Below, piece by piece: positions 27,072-35,618 of a stretch of 63,473 bases of DNA. Under the pieces are notes generated by a model. It made no database searches. It was not told the DNA's origin and was given only the letters and a program-made list of their open reading frames with translations. Numbering within the stretch: position 1 is the stretch's first letter; every line of letters begins with the position of its first letter. Made by a program: the position numbers and the translations under genes. Source of the DNA: Flavobacteriaceae bacterium (GTDB lineage: Bacteria; Bacteroidota; Bacteroidia; Flavobacteriales; Flavobacteriaceae); assembly GCA_002862645.1 (NCBI GenBank), contig PKDQ01000026.1:130777-194249 (forward strand), in the 5' to 3' direction.

Positions 27072-28501
27072 GAAGTAGGGGATAATCCCATGGTTTTAGC
27101 TTTTGTTCGCATAAAATCATGTGCAGCTTCGTATTCGTTTGGAATAACACCCTCGAGAATAGCTTCTTTAATTGCCTCTTTGAGTTCGCCCACTTGTCTG
27201 CAAGGTTTCAATGCAAAAATACGCATGATTTCCTCACCTGTGACGGGGGGTTGAAAGTTTCGCACATGGTCACGTGCTTCTACTTCTTCAATCTTTGCTT
27301 TGACGATGTCAAAGTTGTTGTGATACTTCGCAAATCGTTTTGGGTTTTTTGTGGTGATGTCTGCCTTGCAGAGCAAAAGTAAATCCTCCAACAGCTCACC
27401 CGCATCAAAAATAAGTCTTCGCACCGCTGAATCGGTGACATGATCTTCAGAAATGACAATAGGCCTTGAACTCATGTAAACCAGTTTTTGAACGTATTTC
27501 ATTTTATCGTTCAAGGGCATACGCATACGTTTAAAAAGCTTATACACCATTTTGGCTCCAACAAACTCGTGTGCGTGAAAAGTCCAGCCCACTTTTTTGT
27601 CGAATTTTTTCGTGGGTGCTTTGCCAATATCGTGTAACAATGCTGCCCAACGCAACCAAAGGTTTTCTGTATAGGCACAGATGTTGTCCACTACTTCAAA
27701 AGTGTGGTAGAAGTTATCCTTATGACTTTGTCCTTCAACCTCTTCAATTCCTTTGAGAGCTGTAATTTCACGTAGTATACGTTCCAATAACCCCAATTGA
27801 TCCAATATCAACAGACCGGTAGAGGGCACAGGCGCGGCTAATATCTTATGCACTTCCTCAATAACACGTTCTTTAGACAGTATATCGATACGCACGTTGT
27901 TTTTTTTAATAGATAAAAGCGAAGCTTTATCAATTGCAAAGTCGAGTTGGGTGGCAAAGCGCACTGCTCGGAGCATTCGTAGGGGATCGTCGCTGTAGGT
28001 AATGTCCGGATCTAGCGGAGTTCGCAAGACTTTTGCGGTCAAATCTTGCATGCCATTAAAAGGGTCTAGCAGTTTGCCAAAACCTTCTTTATTAAGTTTA
28101 AGGGCTAGTGCATTAACAGTAAAATCACGCCTGTTTTGGTCGTCTTCAAGGGTTCCATTCTCCACTATGGGGTTGCGACACTCATGGTCATAACTTTCTT
28201 TTCTTGCTCCGACAAACTCCAATTGAATGTTTTGCCATTTGATCATGGCAGTCCCGTAGTTCTTAAAAACTTGAATGTTGTTTTTTCCAGGCAATAACTC
28301 AGCTACTTTTTTGGCAAGTACAATTCCACTGCCAACTGCTACGATATCAATATCATGGCCCCTTGGACGGTCGAGGAAAGTGTCTCTTACATAACCCCCT
28401 ATGACATAGGTGTCGACCCCTAATGCATCGGCTGCTTTTTGAACATGACCAAACACGACTGGTGCAAGTGCTTCTTCGATAAGGGTTTCTAGGGTTTTCA
28501 T
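27068..28501 (-). CDS. cca: CCA-adding tRNA nucleotidyltransferase with HD domain
   Basis: The enzyme builds or repairs the CCA end of tRNAs. The 477-residue protein has the class II nucleotidyltransferase core (VIGGYVRDTFLDRPRG, with metal aspartates in GHDIDIVAVGSG), the A/C-selecting motif RRDFTVNALAL and a C-terminal HD domain with LLHDIGKAP. The tRNA remnant at 62815 has no encoded CCA end, in line with a need for this enzyme. A poly(A) polymerase role is possible but less likely given the HD layout. Four-base overlaps join it to tsaC upstream and ctaA downstream. Confidence 0.9.
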   Translation of the reverse strand: MKTLETLIEEALAPVVFGHVQKAADALGVDTYVIGGYVRDTFLDRPRGHDIDIVAVGSGIVLAKKVAELLPGKNNIQVFKNYGTAMIKWQNIQLEFVGARKESYDHECRNPIVENGTLEDDQNRRDFTVNALALKLNKEGFGKLLDPFNGMQDLTAKVLRTPLDPDITYSDDPLRMLRAVRFATQLDFAIDKASLLSIKKNNVRIDILSKERVIEEVHKILAAPVPSTGLLILDQLGLLERILREITALKGIEEVEGQSHKDNFYHTFEVVDNICAYTENLWLRWAALLHDIGKAPTKKFDKKVGWTFHAHEFVGAKMVYKLFKRMRMPLNDKMKYVQKLVYMSSRPIVISEDHVTDSAVRRLIFDAGELLEDLLLLCKADITTKNPKRFAKYHNNFDIVKAKIEEVEARDHVRNFQPPVTGEEIMRIFALKPCRQVGELKEAIKEAILEGVIPNEYEAAHDFMRTKAKTMGLSPTS

Positions 28502-29058
28502 CGCAACTGCTTCACGCTGCCGTCGGGCATAATTTGCAATACTTGTGACGGAATACGCGCTACTTTTTCTTTGTCCAAAGGTACTACTTCGTCTACTTGC
28601 GCCAAAATATGCGGGTCTATTTCGTCAAAGCTTTCTGGAATAGGCGCATCACTGATGTTTCCAGAGGTACTTACTATGGGTTTACCAAAGGATTTGATTA
28701 AATCAAGAGCAAAACCGGCTGCAGGAATGCGAATGGCCACACTGCCATTATGTGCAATTACGCCTTTTGCTAGCCCTTTTCCATTTGAGTAAACTATGGT
28801 GGTAGGTAGCTTGCTTACCAACAGTTCATCTATGTTAGTAGGCAGTATTTCGATATATTGGGCCAGCATTGTAATGTCTGAAACCAAAGCAATTAGGGGT
28901 TTGTTTTTTGGTCGTTTTTTAAGGGTATAGATGCGATTTACAGCCTCTTGATTTGTAGCATCACAACCCAGCCCCCAGATGGTGTCCGTGGGATAGAGGA
29001 GGGTTTTGCCATCCTCAAGATAATCGGAAAATACATTGATTTTATTTCCTTCGTGCAT
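28498..29058 (-). CDS. tsaC: L-threonylcarbamoyladenylate synthase (TsaC/Sua5/YrdC)
   Basis: TsaC makes threonylcarbamoyl-AMP from threonine, bicarbonate and ATP, the first step to t6A at position 37 of ANN-decoding tRNAs. The 186-residue protein holds only the YrdC domain: LLYPTDTIWGLGCDAT, the basic KKRPKNKPLIALVS and STSGNISDAPIPESFDEI. The extra Sua5 domain is absent, so this is the short TsaC form. It starts four bases from the FkbM gene and overlaps cca, so a tRNA-modification gene sits in the same transcription unit as surface-sugar genes. Confidence 0.92.
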   Translation of the reverse strand: MHEGNKINVFSDYLEDGKTLLYPTDTIWGLGCDATNQEAVNRIYTLKKRPKNKPLIALVSDITMLAQYIEILPTNIDELLVSKLPTTIVYSNGKGLAKGVIAHNGSVAIRIPAAGFALDLIKSFGKPIVSTSGNISDAPIPESFDEIDPHILAQVDEVVPLDKEKVARIPSQVLQIMPDGSVKQLR

Positions 29059-29062
29059 AAAC

Positions 29063-29821
29063 TTAATTCCTTGAAATTAACATATCGTAATGAACTGAAC
29101 CCTTGCCAATTTTTTTAAATGTAGTAAAGCCAACTGATATGAGTTTTTTCTTAAGGCGTTCTACATCCACCCAATTGGAGTCAATTTCGCAAAAAATATA
29201 AGATACATTTTGAATAAAGGAGCATTTCGAAAGTTCATGAATTACAACTTCTTCATGGCCTTCGACATCAATTTTTATGACATAATTTGTGTTTCCTTGA
29301 ACGAGCAATTCAATATCCTTATGATTGATTATTTCAACTTTTTCATTAACGATGTTTTTATCTAACTCGTTTGTTCTAAAGTTGTTTTTTCCAGAGTGTC
29401 CATCAGCTATATTCAAATTCAAGAAGCCTCTTTTATCCGAAATACCTTTCTCAATGACAAGGCAATTTTCGATTTTGTTACATGCTAAATTAGAACGTAA
29501 TAAGTTAGCTGTTTTTTTTGTAGGCTCGAATGCGATGATCTGCTTTATAAATTCATTCTTCCCAGCTAGAATACTAAATAAACCTTGATTGGCTCCAATG
29601 TCAATAAAGGTAGTTGCGGATGAAATATTTTTTATAAAATCACGAAGAAAAAATCCGTAGGTTCCCTTAAAATAATACATAAAGGTGGTGTCATAAAAAT
29701 TAGGCATTAAATACACGTCATAAACTGATTTTATGGGCTTAGTGGTTTTGAAGAGATACTTGTGCGTTAAGTACTTGAACTTATATAGTTTTTTGATAAA
29801 GTAAAATGGGAATATTCTCAT
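29063..29821 (-). CDS. FkbM-family methyltransferase
   Basis: A 252-residue AdoMet-dependent methyltransferase with the FkbM layout: the AdoMet loop TFIDIGANQGLFSILAG (about residues 92-108), then IIAFEPTKKTANLLRSN and KIDVEGHEEVVIHEL. FkbM proteins methylate sugar hydroxyls in glycans or small molecules. The neighbours GT2-Stealth and GT4 make a cell-surface polysaccharide the likely target. No membrane segment is seen. The gene is AT-richer than its flanks, as is the Stealth fusion gene next to it, a usual trait of exchangeable surface-sugar loci. Confidence 0.87.
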   Translation of the reverse strand: MRIFPFYFIKKLYKFKYLTHKYLFKTTKPIKSVYDVYLMPNFYDTTFMYYFKGTYGFFLRDFIKNISSATTFIDIGANQGLFSILAGKNEFIKQIIAFEPTKKTANLLRSNLACNKIENCLVIEKGISDKRGFLNLNIADGHSGKNNFRTNELDKNIVNEKVEIINHKDIELLVQGNTNYVIKIDVEGHEEVVIHELSKCSFIQNVSYIFCEIDSNWVDVERLKKKLISVGFTTFKKIGKGSVHYDMLISRN

Positions 29822-29829
29822 GTTTTATT

Positions 29830-31584
29830 TTACAGTTTGTATTTCTTCTCTAACCACTCCAAAACAAATTTTTTATTTGCCTGTTTGTAAAGGTTTAATT
29901 CCTGAATATTTAAGAATAGTTTATTTTGTTTATTTGTTAAAATATGTAGCTTTAAATAGAGCCAAATAATCTTTCTTTTGTATGATGTGATATTTACAAG
30001 TTGATAATCCTGAAGCATGACACAACTTTTGTTTTTTATTTCAATGTGATTGGCAATGCCTTGAATAAGAAATTGCTCTTTGTGCCGAAATTTATGCTTA
30101 ATATTTTTTATTTCGAGCTTGCGATTTTGCTCAAAGAAATCTTTTAATACGTTTTTTCTAATAGGTATTGGCGTGTGCTGAAATCTAAAGACCTTTTTGA
30201 ATCCAATTGTTTTTGCACTTAAGTCTTGCGCCAAGCCGTGTTTAGGCTTTGTAACTTCTTTCTTTGGTGTAAATTTCTTGTAGAATTTATCGCCTTTAAA
30301 CTTTTTCCACTTCCCTCTAATTAAGGGAAGTCCCTCGCGGAAGAAATGAAACTGATTTAAAGGTTTTAATAAAAATATATCGTCGTTAAAATAGATGAAG
30401 TGTTGCGAGAGGTTGGGTATATCATAAAGTTTTGTTTCAATACTCCTTGAGTTAAATACAGGAAGATATTCGGCATCGTCTTTAAAAATATCCTTGTGAT
30501 CAATAACCTTCACTTTGGCATACCGTTCATTGCTCTTTTTTAAAAAAGAAGGCTTTTGATTGTCAGTCACAATAAAAATCGTACGAATAAATGGCGCGTA
30601 TTTTATAATAGAATGCACAACATATTTTAGCTCTTCAACTTCGATAAAACGCTTTTTGAATTCGTTTCTGGCTTTGGATTTATTTTTAGGTAAGTATTCG
30701 AATAATTTCTTTTGGTGTGCAGTATCGCCATTATCAACCCAAGTAATAACAGCATCTATTGGGATTTGATTTTCATTTCTGATCCCAGCTATTTTAAGTT
30801 GTTTTGTTTTATAGGCTTTTAACCAAGTTTCTTTGGCTCTAAAACGACATATTTTTAATCCGATCCTTCCATCTAAAAAACCTCCACGTATAATATAGCT
30901 GTGCAAAAATTTATAGACCGGTTTAAAATACAAGTGATACTCATTTACCTTTTTGTTTTTCAGCATGTTTTGTTTTGCAGCATAGGCTGCATAACGTTCT
31001 ATTTTCTTATTGTATTTGTATGTGTTTTCAGCTGTGAAATGATGAATTTTAGATTTTAATTTACTTATATATCCTTTTCTTTCAATCTCTGCATGAACCA
31101 TTTTATCTTCATATCTGTGGTTGTCACGACGAAAAAGTCGAATTACCTGATCGTTTTGCCAACCGCAGAAACGGACATATTTTCCAAGAAAAAAATTTTT
31201 TCTCCTAATCCAAAAAGCTGTTTGTTTTGGTTTGGAACTCAGTAACTCTTTTATCTCATCTTGCAATGCACCACTTGCCTCCTCATCTGCATCAAGAATT
31301 ATAACCCATGGGTTTTTAGCTTTTGGTATGGCCCAATTCTTCTGATCAGCAGCATATTTATATTTGCGTTGTAAAACGGTTGCTCCCATTTTCTCACAAA
31401 TGGTAACAGTATTGTCAGTGCTGAAGGAATCTATCACCAACACTTCATCTGCCCATTGTATTGAACTAAGACATCTTTTTATACTGTATTCTTCATTGAA
31501 GGTTGTTACAATAGCCGTAATACCAATTTGGTTTTGGGCTGAAGGCTTAGTTGTTAAATTAGCCTTTTTATAATTTTTGCCCAT
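29830..31584 (-). CDS. Fusion of GT2 glycosyltransferase and Stealth-type sugar-phosphate transferase
   Basis: Two enzymes appear in one chain of 584 residues (597 if the ATG at 31623 is used; I prefer 31584 because it overlaps the upstream gene less). Numbered from 31584, residues 21-270 are a GT2 of the WaaE/KdtX type with AIVTTFNEEYSI, VIDSFSTDNTV and ILDADEEAS. Then come the Stealth blocks: CR1 IDAVITWVDNGD near 276, CR2 from about 314 to 417 with FIVTDNQKPSFL, VFNSRSIETKL and FIYFNDDIFLLKPL, and CR3 near 470-517 with HTPIPIRKNVLK. Stealth enzymes move hexose-1-phosphate in capsule or exopolysaccharide assembly. It lies in a surface-glycan cluster. Domain calls are strong; the product is unknown. 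Confidence 0.85.
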   Translation of the reverse strand: MGKNYKKANLTTKPSAQNQIGITAIVTTFNEEYSIKRCLSSIQWADEVLVIDSFSTDNTVTICEKMGATVLQRKYKYAADQKNWAIPKAKNPWVIILDADEEASGALQDEIKELLSSKPKQTAFWIRRKNFFLGKYVRFCGWQNDQVIRLFRRDNHRYEDKMVHAEIERKGYISKLKSKIHHFTAENTYKYNKKIERYAAYAAKQNMLKNKKVNEYHLYFKPVYKFLHSYIIRGGFLDGRIGLKICRFRAKETWLKAYKTKQLKIAGIRNENQIPIDAVITWVDNGDTAHQKKLFEYLPKNKSKARNEFKKRFIEVEELKYVVHSIIKYAPFIRTIFIVTDNQKPSFLKKSNERYAKVKVIDHKDIFKDDAEYLPVFNSRSIETKLYDIPNLSQHFIYFNDDIFLLKPLNQFHFFREGLPLIRGKWKKFKGDKFYKKFTPKKEVTKPKHGLAQDLSAKTIGFKKVFRFQHTPIPIRKNVLKDFFEQNRKLEIKNIKHKFRHKEQFLIQGIANHIEIKNKSCVMLQDYQLVNITSYKRKIIWLYLKLHILTNKQNKLFLNIQELNLYKQANKKFVLEWLEKKYKL

Positions 31585-32686
31585 GTGTGACAGATTGATA
31601 AAGTTTTTCCCATTGCGCGACAATCACGTCATCATTAAATTTTTGAGCATAGGAAATACCTTTTTTAATTCTTAAGTCTCTTCTTTCTTTTGTTTCGGAA
31701 AACAATTTATTAATGGCTTGCTGGAGTTCTTTTTCATCTTTTGGGTCTACATACAAACTCGCTGGACCTCCTGCTTCTGAAAAGCATCCCCCCTTGGTAG
31801 TTATAACAGGTACTCCACTGTACAATGCTTCAATGATTGGAATGCCAAACCCTTCAAAAAAGGAAGGGTAACAAAATACAGTTGCATTTTGGTAAACTCC
31901 TGCTAAATCATCAAGTCCAATCCCTTCAATAAAAATGACCCTGTTTTGCATCTTATTTTCCGCTACAAATGCCTTTATTTTTTCGCCATGAGCTTTTACT
32001 TTTCCTATAAAAACCATATGCAGTGCGCTGTCTTTCAACGCCTTTGCTATGGATAACGCATTCTTTCGTTTTTCCAAAGTTCCGACATACAAAACAAACG
32101 TATCGGGCAGCCCATATTTTACGCGTATTTCCTCCTTTTCTTTTTCATTTAATTTGTTCTTGAATACACGATGACAGCCTTGATAAATAACGGATACTTT
32201 GTCTTCAGTTACAGTAGTAAATTCCAATAGATCTGCTTTTGTTTGTTCACTTATGGCAACAACTTTTGTTGCAGCGCTAACAGCGTGATTTACTTTCAGT
32301 TTATGTATGTATACATCCGCAGCCTTATAAAGCTTGGGGTAACGCATAAAGATTAAATCGTGAACGGTCACTACAGAAGCTGTTTTTAGGCCTTTGGGTA
32401 ATTCGCCACTTAGCCCGTGATACAAGTCAATTTGATCCGCCTTGAGTTGCCTTGATATATGGCCTTGTCTCCATGTGGTATGAAAATAGCGCCATATACC
32501 CGCTGGTTTTCGTGTCTTGGTATTGGGTAGAGAACGCCAACGATTTACGCTTGGTTTTTTTGGATTATATAGGTAAAATTCTGTTTTAGGAAAGCTGATA
32601 GCCAAATTGCGAACCAAATCTCTGCCATAGTTTCCTAAGCCACTAGCATTATGGAAAATTCGCTTTGCATCGTATCCTATTCGCAT
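31568..32686 (-). CDS. Family 4 glycosyltransferase (GT-B)
   Basis: This 372-residue retaining glycosyltransferase has the GT4 layout: an N-terminal Rossmann domain from MRIGYDAKRIFHNASGLGNY, the mid-protein FVLYVGTLEKRKN, and the C-terminal donor-binding EX7E motif in PSFFEGFGIPIIEAL. It shares an overlap with the GT2-Stealth gene downstream. It is the first gene of the operon ending at 25556 and is divergent from the GT2 gene at 32741. The sugar is unknown, probably part of lipopolysaccharide or capsule. Confidence 0.9.
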   Translation of the reverse strand: MRIGYDAKRIFHNASGLGNYGRDLVRNLAISFPKTEFYLYNPKKPSVNRWRSLPNTKTRKPAGIWRYFHTTWRQGHISRQLKADQIDLYHGLSGELPKGLKTASVVTVHDLIFMRYPKLYKAADVYIHKLKVNHAVSAATKVVAISEQTKADLLEFTTVTEDKVSVIYQGCHRVFKNKLNEKEKEEIRVKYGLPDTFVLYVGTLEKRKNALSIAKALKDSALHMVFIGKVKAHGEKIKAFVAENKMQNRVIFIEGIGLDDLAGVYQNATVFCYPSFFEGFGIPIIEALYSGVPVITTKGGCFSEAGGPASLYVDPKDEKELQQAINKLFSETKERRDLRIKKGISYAQKFNDDVIVAQWEKLYQSVTHGQKL

Positions 32687-32727
32687 GGTGTAAAATTACG
32701 CTATTTTAGGTTAATTAATTAAAATAG

Positions 32728-32735
32728 TACTTTTG
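32728..32735 (+). promoter_or_regulatory. Putative -7 box for the GT2 gene
   Basis: TACTTTTG matches TAnnTTTG and ends five bases before the ATG at 32741. Confidence 0.45.
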
Positions 32736-32740
32736 AAAAC

Positions 32741-33688
32741 ATGAAAATTAGTGGCTTTACTTTTTTGAGAAATACTTCCAAGCTTTATTACCCAATTCTT
32801 GAATCAATACAATCCGCATTGCCGCTAGTTGACGAATTTGTTGTTGCATTAGGTAAGGGTGACGACGACGACGATTCGGAAGAAAAATTACGGAGTTTAG
32901 GAAGTGATAAAATTAAGATTATCCATACGGTTTGGGATGCCGATAAATACCCAAGAGGAATGGAATACGCACACCAAACGGATATTGCAAAAGAAGCCTG
33001 TTCAGGAGACTGGTTGTTGTATCTGCAAGGAGATGAGGTTATTCATGAGGAAGATTACCCTGAGATTGTTTCTAAGTGCAACCGCTATTTAGATGATAAG
33101 CGTGTTGATGGATTTTTATTTAATTACTATCATTTCTATGGCGATTACGATCATTATTTTCGAGATCATTGTTGGTACCCTTGTGAGATAAGAATTGTTC
33201 GCAACGACCTCGATTTACACTCCTTTAAAGATGCACAGTCGTTTAGGCGCATTCCCAATTTTGACGGCATAAGTTATCGTGAAAAAGAAGGAACTTCCAA
33301 GTTGAATGTTATTAAGCTACAAGCCAATGTGTACCATTATGGTTGGGTGCGCCCTCCAAAGCTTATGTTTAAAAAATGCACCTATTTCTATAATTGGAAT
33401 AAAGGAAAAGATTCAGCAAATGAATATGCGAAATACGCTCAAGAATACGATTACGGTAGAATGGATTATTGCATGCCCTTTAAAGGAACACACCCAGGAG
33501 TTATGGCCGCAAGAATACCCAAACTAGATTGGGAAGCTAGTTTGCGTTTCTCAGGTCCACCAGTTATTGGTCGCCCAAAGGCCAAACACGAAAAATTAAA
33601 ATATCGTCTTATTATTTTAATGGAACGTATTTTTTTCGGCGGACGTACCCTTGGAGGTTACAAGAACTATAATGTATTAAAACGGTAG
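32741..33688 (+). CDS. Family 2-like glycosyltransferase
   Basis: A 315-residue GT-A type protein. The N-terminus MKISGFTFLRNTSKLYYPI and the block ALPLVDEFVVALGKGDDDD fit GT2, and WLLYLQGDEVIHEEDY supplies the metal-binding acidic motif (QGDE in place of DxD). The acidic run GDDDDD in the donor loop is unusual. No membrane helices are seen. It sits between two divergent or convergent units (GT4 and dapD) and probably belongs to the same surface-glycan locus, but on its own promoter. Confidence 0.83.
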   Translation: MKISGFTFLRNTSKLYYPILESIQSALPLVDEFVVALGKGDDDDDSEEKLRSLGSDKIKIIHTVWDADKYPRGMEYAHQTDIAKEACSGDWLLYLQGDEVIHEEDYPEIVSKCNRYLDDKRVDGFLFNYYHFYGDYDHYFRDHCWYPCEIRIVRNDLDLHSFKDAQSFRRIPNFDGISYREKEGTSKLNVIKLQANVYHYGWVRPPKLMFKKCTYFYNWNKGKDSANEYAKYAQEYDYGRMDYCMPFKGTHPGVMAARIPKLDWEASLRFSGPPVIGRPKAKHEKLKYRLIILMERIFFGGRTLGGYKNYNVLKR

Positions 33689-33723
33689 GTTTTAATACAT
33701 TCAACTGCAAAAAATAGTTTTGC

Positions 33724-34533
33724 TTACACTGCTACGTTATGCTCTCTTAGGGCATCGTTAAGAGAGGTCTTCTTATTGGTACTTTCCTTCCTCATGCCAA
33801 TGATTAGCGCACATGGCACTTGATAATCACCCGCAGCAAATGCTTTGGTGTAGCTTCCTGGAATGACTACTGATCTTGCAGGAACACGACCTTTACGTTC
33901 AATTGGCTCATCGCCTGTTACGTCAATAATTTTAGTAGAACCCGTTAGTACCACGTTAGCTCCCAATACCGCTTCTGTTTCTACGTGGACACCCTCTACC
34001 ACAATACAGCGCGAGCCTATAAATGCATTATCTTCAATAATCACAGGTGCAGCTTGGAGAGGCTCCAATACACCGCCAATGCCAACACCACCACTTAGGT
34101 GTACATTTTTGCCAATTTGCGCACAGCTTCCTACAGTAGCCCAAGTATCGACCATGGTACCTTCGTCTACATAGGCACCTATGTTAACGTAAGAAGGCAT
34201 CAATATGGTGCCTGAAGAAATATAGGCGCCTTTACGTGCCACCGCATGGGGCACGACACGAATACCCTTTTCTTTATAACCTGTTTTAAGTGGAATTTTG
34301 TCATGGAACTCAAGAGGTCCAGCTACAATGGTTTCCATTTTTTGAATGGGAAAGTAGAGCACAACCGCTTTTTTCACCCATTCGTTAACTTGCCACCCAT
34401 TATCGGTAGGCTCAGCCACGCGGAGTACACCTTGGTCTAACTGGTCAATGACCGAACGAATGGCTTGTTGTGTTTCTTCTTCTTGTAAAAGCGCTCGGTC
34501 GTCCCAAGCGGCTTCGATTATAGCTCTGCTCAT
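33724..34533 (-). CDS. dapD: Tetrahydrodipicolinate N-succinyltransferase
   Basis: DapD adds succinyl (from succinyl-CoA) to tetrahydrodipicolinate in lysine and diaminopimelate synthesis. The C-terminal left-handed beta-helix shows hexapeptide repeats (ISSGTILMPSYVNIGAYVDE, GAYVDEGTMVDTWATVGS, GKNVHLSGGVGIGGVLEP). The N-terminal helical domain starts MSRAIIEAAWDDRALLQ. The frame is open to 34587, but a TAnnTTTG box lies inside that extension and the family start is at 34533, giving 269 residues. lysA is also in this window. Confidence 0.95.
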   Translation of the reverse strand: MSRAIIEAAWDDRALLQEEETQQAIRSVIDQLDQGVLRVAEPTDNGWQVNEWVKKAVVLYFPIQKMETIVAGPLEFHDKIPLKTGYKEKGIRVVPHAVARKGAYISSGTILMPSYVNIGAYVDEGTMVDTWATVGSCAQIGKNVHLSGGVGIGGVLEPLQAAPVIIEDNAFIGSRCIVVEGVHVETEAVLGANVVLTGSTKIIDVTGDEPIERKGRVPARSVVIPGSYTKAFAAGDYQVPCALIIGMRKESTNKKTSLNDALREHNVAV

Positions 34534-34545
34534 TTGAATTTTTTT

Positions 34546-34553
34546 CAAAGATA
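34546..34553 (-). promoter_or_regulatory. Putative -7 box for dapD
   Basis: On the minus strand this reads TATCTTTG, matching TAnnTTTG, 12 bases before the dapD ATG at 34533. It helps reject the longer start at 34587. Confidence 0.5.
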
Positions 34554-34599
34554 AGTTTTGAGATGAAACCAAATCCATGATTTCCAAAAATTCATTACT

Positions 34600-34607
34600 T
34601 ACATTTG
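34600..34607 (+). promoter_or_regulatory. Putative -7 box for ruvX-def-mazG
   Basis: TACATTTG matches TAnnTTTG and ends four bases before the ruvX ATG at 34612; another case of a near-leaderless transcript. Confidence 0.5.
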
Positions 34608-34611
34608 TATC

Positions 34612-35031
34612 ATGGCTAGAATAATGGCAATTGATTATGGAACAAAGCGCTGTGGTATCGCTGTTACAGATCCCTTACAGACCTGTGCGTTTGGCTTGGA
34701 CACTGTTCCACCTAAAGAATTGCTTTCATTTCTAAAAAAGTACACCAGTCAAGAGGAGGTTACTTATATAGTTGTAGGCGCACCCAAGCAACGGGACAAC
34801 ACACCTTCTCCAGTAGAAACTAAAATTACACCCTTTGTAGCACAGTTAAAAGCTCAACTCCCTGATGTCAATGTCGTGCGCTATGACGAAAGATATACCT
34901 CAAAAATGGCCCAACAATCGCTTTTGATGAGTGGCGCACCAAAAAAAGTGCGTCAAAAAAAAGAAGTTATTGATAAATTGAGCGCAACACTTATCTTGCA
35001 AGGGTATTTAGATCAACAGCAAAGTTTATGA
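34612..35031 (+). CDS. ruvX: RuvX/YqgF Holliday-junction resolvase-like protein
   Basis: This 139-residue RNase H-fold nuclease acts in rRNA processing and possibly DNA junction resolution. The first catalytic aspartate is in AIDYGTKRCGIAVTDP, the middle segment is VVGAPKQRDNTPSP, and RYDERYTSKMA holds the later acidic site. Length is typical. It overlaps def by four bases (ATGA), so the two are co-translated, and mazG follows with a one-base overlap; this is a frequent order in flavobacteria. Confidence 0.93.
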   Translation: MARIMAIDYGTKRCGIAVTDPLQTCAFGLDTVPPKELLSFLKKYTSQEEVTYIVVGAPKQRDNTPSPVETKITPFVAQLKAQLPDVNVVRYDERYTSKMAQQSLLMSGAPKKVRQKKEVIDKLSATLILQGYLDQQQSL

Positions 35032-35618
35032 TACTTCCTATTGTAGCCTACGGTGATCCTGTATTAAAAATGAAAGCCGTAAACGTAGAAAAACAACACT
35101 TGAAACTTAAAGAGCTCATACGTGATATGTGGGAAACCATGTATGCCGCTTATGGAGTAGGCCTTGCAGCTCCTCAAATTGGGGAGTCGCTTCGACTCTT
35201 CATCGTTGACGGCAGCCCATTTGCACAAGACAAATCACTTGATCACGTTGAGCAACAAGAATTAAGAGCATTTAAAAAAGTATTTATTAATCCAGAGATC
35301 ATTTCATACAGCGGACTAAATGAGTCTTTCAATGAAGGCTGCCTCAGTATTCCCGATGTCAGAGAAGATGTTTCCAGGCTTTCTACAATCGAAATTGTTT
35401 ATTACAATGAAAAATTTGAAAAAGTGGAGGAAGAAATCAGTGGATTGGCTGCTCGAATTGTACAACATGAATTTGATCATATAGAAGGTGTTTTGTTTAC
35501 TGATAAGTTGGGTCCTCTTAAAAAGAAATTACTCAAACCCAAACTCGCACAGATAGCACGAGGCAATATCAAGCCTGACTACCTTATGCGATTTCATGGC
35601 AAATCCAATAGTAAATAA
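35028..35618 (+). CDS. def: Peptide deformylase
   Basis: Def removes the formyl group from the N-terminal methionine of new proteins. The three hallmark motifs are present: GVGLAAPQIG, EGCLSIP (metal cysteine) and VQHEFDHIEG (metal histidines and catalytic Glu). The 196-residue length is normal. It overlaps ruvX by four bases and mazG by one. Confidence 0.96.
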   Translation: MILPIVAYGDPVLKMKAVNVEKQHLKLKELIRDMWETMYAAYGVGLAAPQIGESLRLFIVDGSPFAQDKSLDHVEQQELRAFKKVFINPEIISYSGLNESFNEGCLSIPDVREDVSRLSTIEIVYYNEKFEKVEEEISGLAARIVQHEFDHIEGVLFTDKLGPLKKKLLKPKLAQIARGNIKPDYLMRFHGKSNSK

